Counted from the stretch's first letter, positions 36,064 through 44,176 are shown. The stretch is DNA of 64,000 bases from an uncultured Clostridia bacterium (GCA_910579745.1 CAJTVH010000001.1:62001-126000), one strand, 5' to 3'. Numbers and translations are program-made. The notes: generated by a model not told the origin, from the sequence alone.

Positions 36064-36174
36064 TTATTCTTTTATGTCTGTAGTATAAAAGGCAAAGCCA
36101 AAATCACGGCCGATTTCATTTGTAAAAATTAATGGGTTAGTGATTTCAACTGTTGAACCGTGATATACAATCAT
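36064..36174 (-). pseudogene. DUF3990 fragment
   Basis: MIVYHGSTVEITNPLIF and GRDFGFAFYTTDIKE match the start of DUF3990, an ADP-ribosyltransferase-like family normally over 140 residues. Here a TAA at 36066-36064 ends it after 36 residues. Reading on gives AERWAVKKSK, the next DUF3990 segment, then a second stop. The TAA would be CAA (Gln) in an intact gene. The first base overlaps the DUF3791 stop (ATGA). Confidence 0.7.
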
Positions 36175-36374
36175 TTTTCTTTGCCGCCTCCAAAATAATC
36201 ATCAAAAAAACACATAAGATATTCCATACTCATACCGTGTAAATCCTCATAATCCTCATTAATTAAATCTAAAAGCCCCGAAGTTTTAAATATGCTGTAA
36301 ACTTCGTTGCTTGGCTTATTTATATGATGACTGTAATATTCTATGCAAAACGTGTTAAAAGATAATTTACTCAT
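36171..36374 (-). CDS. DUF3791-family small protein
   Basis: 67 residues; FCIEYYSHHINKPSNEVYSI and the DYEDLHGMSMEYLM ending are typical of DUF3791. These genes commonly precede DUF3990, suggesting a toxin-antitoxin-like unit. It overlaps the DUF3990 remnant by 4 bp. Confidence 0.75.
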   Translation of the reverse strand: MSKLSFNTFCIEYYSHHINKPSNEVYSIFKTSGLLDLINEDYEDLHGMSMEYLMCFFDDYFGGGKEK

Positions 36375-36467
36375 AAAATCTCCTATTGTTCTATAATAGT
36401 TTGCTATGATATAATTATAAACAATAGAGATTATTTTTTCAATAGTAGTTTACAAAATTAGGGGGTA

Positions 36468-37037
36468 GTGATTATAAATACATATGTAATTATAGCGGGG
36501 GTAAACGGAACAGGTAAATCAAGCTTCAGAGGAGTTTTAGATGGACAGGGAGCTAATCTTGGGCATATAATAGACCCTGATGAGATAGCGAAAAAAAATA
36601 ATGGTAATAACTTTCTTGCCGGAAAAGCGGCTGTTAATGAAATCAGAAATTGTTTAAGTAAAAATATAACATTCACTCAGGAAACAACTCTTTCTGGAAA
36701 AACTGTGCTAAGTACCGTGAAACAAGCCCGAAAACAAGGATATTATGTTATATTGTATTATATCGGACTTAACTCAAGTGAGGAAAGTATATTAAGAATA
36801 GATAACAGAGTTAAAAAAGGCGGGCATTATATACAGTCAGACGCTGTCAAACGCAGATTTTCAAAAAGATTTGAGGCGCTAAAAGTTATTTTGGATTACT
36901 GTGATGAGGTTGTTTTTTATGATAATGAAAATGGGTTTGCAAAGGTTGCTGAAATAAAAAACAATACTTTCAGATATGTAAACGATTATTGTCCTGAGTG
37001 GATAAAAGAATTTGAGAAAAAATGTGTACAGAATTAA
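36468..37037 (+). CDS. Zeta-toxin-like kinase (intact)
   Basis: 189 residues. Walker A is GVNGTGKSS; IIDPDEIAKK, FTQETTLSGK, RVKKGGHYIQSDAVKRRF and VVFYDNENGF follow, all zeta-kinase features. The start is a GTG close behind GGGGG, or possibly the next ATT. No separate antitoxin is adjacent; the divergent DUF3791 gene is 93 bp away. A decayed copy of its C-terminus lies at 39124. Confidence 0.8.
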   Translation: MIINTYVIIAGVNGTGKSSFRGVLDGQGANLGHIIDPDEIAKKNNGNNFLAGKAAVNEIRNCLSKNITFTQETTLSGKTVLSTVKQARKQGYYVILYYIGLNSSEESILRIDNRVKKGGHYIQSDAVKRRFSKRFEALKVILDYCDEVVFYDNENGFAKVAEIKNNTFRYVNDYCPEWIKEFEKKCVQN

Positions 37038-37046
37038 GGTCTACTA

Positions 37047-37168
37047 TAAGAACCTGTCTAAAAACAAAATATATGTAAAAAATCAGCGAAAATAATATCA
37101 TGTTGAAGTGTAAATATATTATTTTCACCGATTTTTTGTATATTTTAATAGTTTTCAGACAGGCCTTA
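37047..37168. repeat. Repeat family B, copy 2 (122 bp)
   Basis: Ends AACCTGTCTAAAAAC and GTTTTCAGACAGGCCTTA are inverted. The interior matches the palindrome of copy 1 (ATCAGCGAAAATAATATCAT). Confidence 0.75.
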
Positions 37169-37240
37169 AGATAAAGAAAATATGTAGAAATACATAGTTT
37201 TTATATCTTCTCACGTATCTCTGATTTTTATTTGGTATTT

Positions 37241-37759
37241 TTACAATTTTTCGTATGAAACCAGTTTATTTAACGGAATACGCTGTGTTGAATGACGGTC
37301 TGGATTTGCCGGTGTCTCATTTGAATAACCTATTGCCAGAATATTAACTGGTTCTAAATTATCAGGCAAATTAAACTCTCTTTTTATAACGTCAGGTTTA
37401 AAATAACATATCCATACAGAACCTAAGCCCAAATCGTGAGATTCAAGCATCATATGGTCAGTTATAATTGAAGTATCAATATCTACAGTTTGTTTTCCGT
37501 CGAAAAGTCGTTTCCAAGCTTTTGAATGGTCTCCGAGAACAATAATCGCAAGAGGCGCGTTATATATATTTGCCGCTTTATTGATTTTCTCAAGACCATC
37601 TTTTTCTTGAACCACAATTAAATGTACTGGCTGTAGGTTTGCAGCTGTCGGAGCCACCCAAGCCGCTTCTAAGATTTTATCAAGCTTATCTTTTTCAACT
37701 CTTTTGTCAGAATAGTTTCTTACAGAATATCTTGATTTTGCGATGTTTAAAAAATCCAT
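37241..37759 (-). CDS. Nitroreductase-family protein
   Basis: 172 residues. RYSVRNYSDKRV binds FMN phosphate, AAWVAPTAANLQP and LGLGSVWICYF are typical, and the end has the short nitroreductase form. It reduces nitro or quinone compounds with NAD(P)H. The divergent HxlR gene and a palindrome between them suggest direct control. Confidence 0.9.
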   Translation of the reverse strand: MDFLNIAKSRYSVRNYSDKRVEKDKLDKILEAAWVAPTAANLQPVHLIVVQEKDGLEKINKAANIYNAPLAIIVLGDHSKAWKRLFDGKQTVDIDTSIITDHMMLESHDLGLGSVWICYFKPDVIKREFNLPDNLEPVNILAIGYSNETPANPDRHSTQRIPLNKLVSYEKL

Positions 37760-37846
37760 AATATTTTTTCCTTTCTATGTTTTTATTGTATTTTAAGACG
37801 TCTTATATTATAATTATATCCTAAATAAATTAAATAGCAAGAATGC

Positions 37847-37875
37847 ACTTTTTAGGTATATACTATCTAAAAAGT
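37847..37875. promoter_or_regulatory. Candidate HxlR operator
   Basis: ACTTTTTAG and CTAAAAAGT are perfect 9-bp inverted arms around an 11-bp centre. It lies between divergent nitroreductase and HxlR genes, as expected for autoregulation. Confidence 0.6.
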
Positions 37876-37957
37876 TAGTTACAATAAGACGAGAAAATAA
37901 GAAAATAAAAATTTTGTATACCACAAAATTATAAAAATAAAGTCAGGAGAAATTTAT

Positions 37958-38329
37958 ATGAGTAAAATATGCACTGAAACGATTGTTTGTCCTGTTGAGG
38001 CTACTATAAAATTAATTGGCGGAAAATATAAAGCCGTTATTCTTTGGCATTTAATGAACAATACCTTACGGTATAACGAACTACATAAAAAAATGCCTAA
38101 AGCTACAGATAAAATGCTTGCTCAGCAACTGAGAGAATTGGAAAGAGACGGCTTAATAAACCGAACTGTATATCCTGTCGTACCTCCTAAAACAGAATAT
38201 TCTTTGACAGATTTCGGAAAAAGCCTTGCGCCTATTCTTGACGCTATGTGTGATTGGGGTTATGAGTATTTAGAGGATAACAGAAGTTTAAATAACGCAC
38301 AAATCGGTAATGAAAATACAGATAAATAA
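37958..38329 (+). CDS. HxlR-family transcriptional regulator
   Basis: 123 residues. CPVEATIKLIGGKYKAVILW has the N-terminal Cys used for thiol sensing in this family; the winged helix has LRYNELHKKMPKATDKML and the wing YPVVPPKTEYSLT. HxlR members respond to aldehydes, quinones or disulfide stress. Divergent from the nitroreductase it probably controls. Confidence 0.9.
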   Translation: MSKICTETIVCPVEATIKLIGGKYKAVILWHLMNNTLRYNELHKKMPKATDKMLAQQLRELERDGLINRTVYPVVPPKTEYSLTDFGKSLAPILDAMCDWGYEYLEDNRSLNNAQIGNENTDK

Positions 38330-38352
38330 CAGATTTAAAGAGGTGAAAATAG

Positions 38353-39123
38353 ATGAAAGATATAATTATTCAAAAACTAAATGAAATTGAGGAAAAAGAG
38401 AATGTAAAAGTTATATTCGCGGTGGAATCCGGAAGCCGTGCTTGGGGTTTTGACTCTGCTGACAGTGACTATGATGTCAGATTTATTTATTTGAGGAATC
38501 TTGAATTTTATTTGAAACTGGAAAAAACAAGAGATGTTATAGAATGGCAGCTTGACGAAACGTTAGACATAAATGGCTGGGATTTAAAAAAGGCTTTATG
38601 TCTTTTATATAAATCCAATCCTACTTTTTTTGAATGGGCTAACTCTCCTATTATATATAGAACAAGTGAGCAGTGGGAAAAAATAAAAGAAAAAATAAAT
38701 GATTATTTTTCAGTCAAACCGAGTTTTTGGCATTATTTGAATATGGCAAAAAGTAATTACAAGTTATATTTAAAAAACGATATGGTTAAATTAAAAAAAT
38801 ATTTTTATGTTTTGCGCCCTGTACTTGCTTGTAAGTGGGTTATACAAAAAGAGACCCCTCCTCCTATGGAATTCGAAAAACTTGTTGATTCTCAGCTTGA
38901 TGAGGAATTAAAGACTATTGTATTTAATTTAATTGATATGAAACGAAATTCTAATGAAACAGAGTTAATTCATAAAATTGATGTTATAAATGAATATATA
39001 GAAAAACAGTTTATAATATTAAAGAATATAGCTGAACAGTTACCAAATGAAAAAGAAAAATTCGATGAAGAGTTAAATAAATTATTTTTGAATATTTTAT
39101 ATGAAAAAGATTTGAAAGTTTAA
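38353..39123 (+). CDS. Nucleotidyltransferase, YcgL/COG3541-like (copy 1)
   Basis: 256 residues. GSRAWGFDSADSDYDVRF has the GS and DxD metal-binding motif of minimal nucleotidyltransferases. The rest is helical. The first 150 bases are nearly identical to the gene at 42412, after which the two diverge. AAAGAGGTG precedes the ATG. Physiological target unknown. Confidence 0.8.
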   Translation: MKDIIIQKLNEIEEKENVKVIFAVESGSRAWGFDSADSDYDVRFIYLRNLEFYLKLEKTRDVIEWQLDETLDINGWDLKKALCLLYKSNPTFFEWANSPIIYRTSEQWEKIKEKINDYFSVKPSFWHYLNMAKSNYKLYLKNDMVKLKKYFYVLRPVLACKWVIQKETPPPMEFEKLVDSQLDEELKTIVFNLIDMKRNSNETELIHKIDVINEYIEKQFIILKNIAEQLPNEKEKFDEELNKLFLNILYEKDLKV

Positions 39124-39271
39124 AAGATATTCTGCCTTATTGTGATGAAGCTATTTTTATAACAATGAAAACGGCTTTATAAAGGTTGTGGAAATAAAAA
39201 ATAATATTTTTAGATATATAAACAATTATTGTTCGGAATTAATAACAGAATTTAAAAATAATTTTATGTGA
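39124..39271 (+). pseudogene. Remnant of zeta-like kinase C-terminus
   Basis: Reads DILPYCDEAIFY, then after a missing T at about 39158, NNENGFIKVVEIKNNIFRY and a stop. This matches the last 45 residues of the intact kinase at 36468. It shows a duplication followed by loss. Confidence 0.7.
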
Positions 39272-39281
39272 GGTAGTTATT

Positions 39282-40211
39282 ATGAACTCAATGTTTTACA
39301 AAGTCTCAGAATTATTAGAGTTTTTTAAAAAAATTCCTATGGCGAGAAAACTGGAAAAACTGGAAAGTCAACTTTTTCAGGCTCAGGCGGAAAGAGATTT
39401 AGTTAAATTATCCAAGGCTTACTATAATATTGGTATTACTTATATGAAAAATGGTGATTATGACCGTGCAATGGTATATCTTAGTCGTTCAGATACAATT
39501 TTTAGTTCTGATGATAATGTTTATGAGGCTGTAGGAGAGAATATCATAGAAGACTGCTCTGAGCGTATCAGAAAATTAGAAAATTCTCCTATTTTGACAA
39601 ATCAAATTATAGAATATATTGATAATTTAGCAGAAAATTTAAATGATGAGCAGATTAGACTCTGGGGTTTAATGACCATGGCTCGTCTTGTTAAGGTTTT
39701 TGACCGCCTTTCTGTTCTTCCGGGATGAGAGGTATTAGGGAAGCTGGATAAAGTTGCGGATTTAATACTTAAGTCTATACGAGAGAAAGATATTACGGAA
39801 ACAGAAGTTGATTTTATTTTTGATATTTGTAATCAGTTTTATGAATTACAAGATAGCAGAGATTTTTCAAATATGTTCAGGCAGGTAGAAGTTCCTGAAA
39901 ATTCTCCTATTCAAATTTTTGATTTAAACGGATTTTTAGTTTTAACAGAGTTAAACATTTATCTTGACATTTTTCTTAGCGAAATAGAAGAAGAAGGTAT
40001 GTCAGAAATAGACATTGTTCCCTGCGCTCTTTTACCGGACTATTATCTCTTAACAGATAAAGGGGTTTTAAGTTAGAATCCAAAAATTCAAAAAGAAATA
40101 GAACGTATTTTATCAGACTATGAGTTTCTTCGCTCTGATATTGATTGGAAAGATATTTCTGAAAGAGTTTCTAAATATAAGGATTTGGATATACTTATTA
40201 GTTTAGAATAA
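39282..40211 (+). pseudogene. TPR-like protein with two in-frame stops
   Basis: One continuous frame of 309 codons is broken by TGA at 39726-39728 and TAG at 40074-40076. The first part has a tetratricopeptide unit (AYYNIGITYMKNGDYDRAMV). Sequence on both sides of each stop is coherent (SVLPG-stop-EVLGKLDKVADLI; GVLS-stop-NPKIQKEIERIL). Single transitions from TGG would explain both. Function unknown; neighbours suggest an immunity-like gene. Confidence 0.6.
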
Positions 40212-40244
40212 TAATATGAGTTAAGCTTTAAAAGGAGAATTAAA

Positions 40245-40628
40245 ATGGAAAATTCAGATAATTTAACAACGGATGTAAAATTTAAAAACGCGGAATGTCA
40301 AGGAGAAAGGACATTAGAAAATCAAGACGGTTTAATTATTGATTGTTCATATCATCAGGTTATAGATTATTTGTATGAATTATTTGACGATTATAATGAA
40401 TTTGTTATTTTGACTGTTGCCGATATGAAATGCGGAGTAAGATATATACAGGCTGTTATGGAAAAAGGACAAGTCTTAATACAGCTTGGAGTTGAGAAAG
40501 GGGAATATACAAGGCTTGTTGAGAAAATGTTTTCTCATGAAGACTGTATTGATGTCTTTCGTGAATTTTATGAATCATCTTTTGTACATAATATAGAGAG
40601 CTATACACCTGTAAAATTTTTTAAATAA
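40245..40628 (+). CDS. Hypothetical protein (127 aa), immunity-like context
   Basis: An acidic protein with LIIDCSYHQVIDYLYELFDD and VILTVADMKCGVRYIQAV. AAAGGAG precedes the ATG. No family is recognised. It lies within a run of SMI1/KNR4-like and TPR genes with individual ribosome binding sites. Confidence 0.55.
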   Translation: MENSDNLTTDVKFKNAECQGERTLENQDGLIIDCSYHQVIDYLYELFDDYNEFVILTVADMKCGVRYIQAVMEKGQVLIQLGVEKGEYTRLVEKMFSHEDCIDVFREFYESSFVHNIESYTPVKFFK

Positions 40629-40671
40629 ATGCTATAATAGAATTTCTGATTATTAAAAAGGAGAAATAAAT

Positions 40672-41448
40672 ATGTCAATAAAATATGATTTGACAGCTTT
40701 TGAAATCTTAAAGTTATTGGGTTATTCAAATCCTATTGGAAAAGAAAGTTTAGAAGTATTTGAAAAAGAAAATAATTTAAAACTCTCATCTTATTTATTT
40801 GAGTTTTTAAGTGTTGTATATAATAATCCTTTGTTTGCCACTGCTGATATTTGGAATAGCTTATATTTTTCATATGAGGATATTGAGGAAAGAATAGAAG
40901 AAGATAAAGAATATTGGGCAGAAAATCCTGATGAGTACATAGAAGATGAGTATTTTAAGTTCTCAAAAACACCAAAGGAACAATGGTCTGATTATGTTCC
41001 TAATTATTTACAAATTGGAAGTGATTATTCCGCCGGTGTAGTTGTATTTGGCATTTGTGAAAAAGATTTGGAGCTTGAAAATCCTCCTGTTTATATGCTG
41101 CACGAAGCTGATGAAATAACAGATTAGAAAGTTATTTATAATAAACTGTCTGACTATATTATGGCGGTTACTCTTGACGTACTTTCCTGCGCAAATTATT
41201 ATACAGCAAAAAATATATTGCAAAAAGATAGCTGGAATTTTTATGAATACTCTGATTCAAGAGAAGCGAAAAGTTTTTTATCAGATAATAACATTAACTT
41301 ACCTAAAATGAACAAATATCTTTCCTTGTATGGTGAAAACGCGTTTTGCTTATGTTGCTATGATGATGAAAAGCAATCACTATTTGTAATCAGAAATGAC
41401 AATGATGATTATAAACTTTTTATTATATCAAAGTTAATTTATAATTAA
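40672..41448 (+). pseudogene. SMI1/KNR4 (SUKH)-like immunity protein with an in-frame TAG
   Basis: The frame is 258 codons with one TAG at 41125-41127. Before it, LSSYLFEFLSVVYNN, NYLQIGSDYSAGVVVFGI and YMLHEADEITD are SUKH features. After it, KVIYNKLSDYIMAVTLDVL continues as in the family, where Trp is usual at the stop position (EIT-x-W). SUKH proteins neutralise polymorphic toxins. Confidence 0.65.
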
Positions 41449-41528
41449 TAATATAAAAAAGTTGGGTTCTGTCCAAATCAGTAAGCGTTTAAAAAGGCTT
41501 GACATAAACTTAAAAGGAGATTTATATA

Positions 41529-42332
41529 ATGAAATTAGTACCTTTTGATTCTGAACTATGGGAAGTATATAGAGGAGCGTACGGTAATGTATGCGAGGAA
41601 GTTCGGATTGTTATAGGAGATATAGAAAATATCCCTCCGCAATCAAAACTGTTAAGATTAGATTTGGAGGAAAAAAATGATTATGAAATTGCTTATGACA
41701 ATCTTTGGGCAAATCTTTGGCACCAAATGAGTTTTTATGACGCCACATATATTGTAATGCCTTATATGCTTAAATTCCTTGAAAAAAACAAGGATAATTT
41801 TGACATACAGCTTTCTGTTATATCTAATATGGGAATTTGTCTTGCTACTGATATTCCAAACAATAAATATAATGAACCGGAAAAGGATATTAATGATAGC
41901 TATGAAGAATGTGTTTCAATAATTCAGCAAAAAACCAAAGATTTTATTAAAAAATATTTTAATGAAATCAAAACTCTTGATTCTGAAATGAAATCAATGT
42001 TTGTTACCTCAGTAATGGCAATTTTAGGTGACAGAGAGGCTGCTTTTGCATTATTTATGAATGGCTGGGAAGAATGCTATATTACTTGCGGTAAATGCGG
42101 ATATGATGTAGAAACTGATTTTACAGAAAGAGAGTTTCTTGAAAGTATCACTCCGGCACCCATTATACAATGGGACAGAGTAAATTATGAAGATACATAT
42201 ACTTGGTACAGTAATTTTCTGCGTGATTTAGCAGCCGAAAAAGAAGCTGAAATTATTCCTTATTTATATGGAACTTATATTTGCCCTGAATGCGGAAATA
42301 AAAAAATTGTTCTTGATTTTATGAAATATTAA
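41529..42332 (+). CDS. Hypothetical protein with C-terminal zinc-ribbon pairs
   Basis: 267 residues, intact. The N-terminus MKLVPFDSELWEVYRGAYGN and LDLEEKNDYEIAYDNLWANL are followed by helical repeats and cysteine pairs CGKC and CPEC near 190 and 255. I do not recognise a family; it resembles HEAT-like cargo of toxin-immunity clusters. AAAGGAG precedes the ATG. Confidence 0.6.
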   Translation: MKLVPFDSELWEVYRGAYGNVCEEVRIVIGDIENIPPQSKLLRLDLEEKNDYEIAYDNLWANLWHQMSFYDATYIVMPYMLKFLEKNKDNFDIQLSVISNMGICLATDIPNNKYNEPEKDINDSYEECVSIIQQKTKDFIKKYFNEIKTLDSEMKSMFVTSVMAILGDREAAFALFMNGWEECYITCGKCGYDVETDFTEREFLESITPAPIIQWDRVNYEDTYTWYSNFLRDLAAEKEAEIIPYLYGTYICPECGNKKIVLDFMKY

Positions 42333-42336
42333 AGTA

Positions 42337-42357
42337 TTTTACTTTATATAGTACAGT
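42337..42357 (+). repeat. Second copy of the right att arm
   Basis: TTTTACTTTATATAGTACAGT matches 43295-43315 with one difference and lies 958 bp inside the right end, without the GAT core. Confidence 0.75.
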
Positions 42358-42411
42358 TATAATAGCCTTATATTGATAAATAACAGAGTTAAAGAGGTGG
42401 AAAACAATATG

Positions 42412-43224
42412 AAAGATATAATTATTCAAAAACTAAATGAAATTGAGGAAAAAGAGAATGTAAAAGTTATATTCGCGGTGGAATCCGGAAGCCGTGCTTG
42501 GGGTTTTGACTCTGCTGACAGTGACTATGATGTCAGATTTATTTATTTGAGGAATCTTGAGTCTTATTTAAAGTTAAAGCCAGAAAAAAAATATATTAAA
42601 TCTGATCCGGCAAAATACATTGTAAATTCTTCAGACTGGCAGCTTAGCCCAAAATTAGACATAAATGGCGTGGATTTACAAAAAGCGTTATGTATGTTAC
42701 ATAAAGCTGACCCAATTTTTTTTGAATGGGCAAATTCTCCTATTGTATATAAAACAAGTGAGCAGTGGGAAAAAATAAAAGAAAAAACAAACGATTATTT
42801 TTTATTAAGACGGGAATTTTTTTATTATTTTAACATAGCAAAAAGTAATTACAAATTATGCTTAAAGAAAGAAGTAGTTAAATTAAAAGATTTTCTTTAT
42901 ATATTATATTCTATTCTTGCTTGTAAATGGATTACACAAGGACAATCTACGCCTCCTATGGAATTTGAAAACCTTCTTGATATAAGAATACTTCAAGATA
43001 ATGAATTAAAATCCATTATACCTGCTTTAATTGAAATGAAACGGACTTCATATGAAGACACACAGATTATTAAAACCAGTATTATAAATGAATGTAAATA
43101 TATAGAAAGATATTTTGCGCTATTAAAGAATATAGCGAGTACAGTGAAACTTCTGCCGGACAGAGTAGAAAAATCCTATAATGAATTGGATAAATTATTT
43201 TATGATATTTTAATTAATTCTTAA
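42412..43224 (+). CDS. Nucleotidyltransferase, YcgL/COG3541-like (copy 2)
   Basis: 270 residues. Same GSRAWGFDSADSDYDVRF motif as copy 1. Its first 150 bases are nearly identical to 38353 onward, while the later two-thirds differ widely and include an insert near residue 55. GAGGTGG precedes the ATG. It is the last gene inside the element, between inner and outer right att arms. Confidence 0.8.
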   Translation, partial: KDIIIQKLNEIEEKENVKVIFAVESGSRAWGFDSADSDYDVRFIYLRNLESYLKLKPEKKYIKSDPAKYIVNSSDWQLSPKLDINGVDLQKALCMLHKADPIFFEWANSPIVYKTSEQWEKIKEKTNDYFLLRREFFYYFNIAKSNYKLCLKKEVVKLKDFLYILYSILACKWITQGQSTPPMEFENLLDIRILQDNELKSIIPALIEMKRTSYEDTQIIKTSIINECKYIERYFALLKNIASTVKLLPDRVEKSYNELDKLFYDILINS

Positions 43225-43293
43225 CCGCAACTTTATTAAACAAATGGGATATTACTAGTATTAATAGAAGTCTGTATATGGCATAAATACAGG

Positions 43294-43318
43294 GTTTTAC
43301 TTTATATGGTACAGTGAT
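43294..43318 (+). other. attR: right junction of the element
   Basis: GTTTTACTTTATA (43294-43306), 8 bases, then TGAT at 43315-43318. It mirrors attL exactly: arm-8-core. The chromosomal side continues AGTCTTGACTGG, the SLDW codons of pdaB. Confidence 0.8.
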
Positions 43319-43555
43319 AGTCTTGACTGGAAAGAATATGGAGCGGAAAAGGAAATTAATCAGGTTTTAAATCATAAACATTTAGGAAACGGTTCTATAA
43401 TACTTTTTCATAATGACGCGAAGTATACGCCTGAAGCTTTAGGACCGATAATAAAAGGGATAAAGGAGAAAGGTTTCGAGATTGTACCTATAATTGATTT
43501 AATACATAAAGAAAATTATTATATGGATCACGAGGGCAGACAGATTTTAAAATAA
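43316..43555 (+). pseudogene. pdaB: PdaB-like deacetylase, 3' part displaced by the element
   Basis: In frame from GAT: DSLDWKEYGAEKEINQ, LGNGSIILFHND (the last NodB motif), EALGPIIKGIKEKGFEIVPI and YMDHEGRQILK to a stop. It has no start codon of its own. Joined to the 5' part through the shared GAT it completes a 266-residue protein, about the length of Bacillus subtilis PdaB. No lesion is seen, unlike most genes in the element, suggesting selection still acts on it. Confidence 0.92.
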
Positions 43556-43570
43556 GAATTATTAGGAATA

Positions 43571-43609
43571 AAAAAGGGGATAAACCAAAAATGATTTATC
43601 CCCTTTTTT
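43571..43609 (+). terminator. Terminator after pdaB
   Basis: AAAAAGGGGATAAA pairs with TTTATCCCCTTTTTT, 16 bases after the stop. The convergent rubrerythrin gene ends just beyond. Confidence 0.9.
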
Positions 43610-43633
43610 AATTATTTTAAGAGCAAATTTTTT

Positions 43634-44176
43634 TTAACTGAAATATCTGTCAAGTAAGCCTTTAAACGCTTTTCCGTGTCTTGCCTCATCTTTGCACATT
43701 TCATGAACTGTATCATGTATAGCGTCAAGATTTGCCGCTTTCGCTCTTGTGGCAAGGTCTTTTTTACCAGCGGTCGCACCATGTTCAGCGGCTACTCTCA
43801 TTTCAAGATTTTTCTTTGTGCTCTCATCAACAACTTCTCCAAGAAGTTCAGCGAATTTAGCCGCGTGTTCAGCTTCCTCGTAAGCTATTCTCTTGTAAGC
43901 TTCCGCAACTTCAGGATAACCTTCTCTATCCGCCTGACGGCTCATAGCGAGGTACATGCCTACCTCAGTACATTCTCCCATAAAGTTTTGTCTTAAATCC
44001 TCAACTATAGATTCATCAACGCCTTTAGCTACACCAATTCTGTGTTCATCAGCGAAAACAAGACCTTCTCCTTGTTCTTTAAACTTGCTTGCCGGAGCAC
44101 CGCATTGTGGACATTTTTCAGGCGGGCAGTCACCCTCATGAACATAACCGCATATAGTACAGACAAATTTTTTCAT
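43634..44176 (-). CDS. Reverse rubrerythrin (rubredoxin-ferritin-like peroxidase)
   Basis: 180 residues. An N-terminal rubredoxin domain (CTICGYVHEG, CPQCGAP) precedes a di-iron ferritin-like domain with GECTEVGMYLAM, EEAEHAAKFAEL and DEARHGKAF. This order marks reverse rubrerythrin, which reduces hydrogen peroxide in anaerobes. The ATG at 44176 follows AAGGAGG. A Fur/PerR-like box lies 83 bp upstream. Confidence 0.95.
   Translation of the reverse strand: MKKFVCTICGYVHEGDCPPEKCPQCGAPASKFKEQGEGLVFADEHRIGVAKGVDESIVEDLRQNFMGECTEVGMYLAMSRQADREGYPEVAEAYKRIAYEEAEHAAKFAELLGEVVDESTKKNLEMRVAAEHGATAGKKDLATRAKAANLDAIHDTVHEMCKDEARHGKAFKGLLDRYFS

Larger units (their letters stand above)
22032..43318 (+). 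mobile_element. 21.3-kb serine-recombinase element inserted in pdaB (skin-like)
   Basis: The ends are fixed by the in-frame interruption of pdaB and by matching att arms. It carries a large serine recombinase beside the left end, a Rep-like protein, an excisionase-like gene, an XRE repressor and about 13 kb of cargo. No conjugation or virion genes are seen. It could be an integrative mobilisable element, a degenerate plasmid, or a developmentally excised skin-type element. Cargo is strongly decayed; recombinase and att sites look whole. Confidence 0.88.

Noticed and set aside
39282..41448. Reassigned stop codons
   Set aside because: TAG and TGA end other genes in the window normally, for example the recombinase (TAG), so genetic code change is not supported.
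22032..43318. Prophage
   Set aside because: No terminase, portal, capsid, tail or lysis gene is present; only integration and control genes resemble phage functions.
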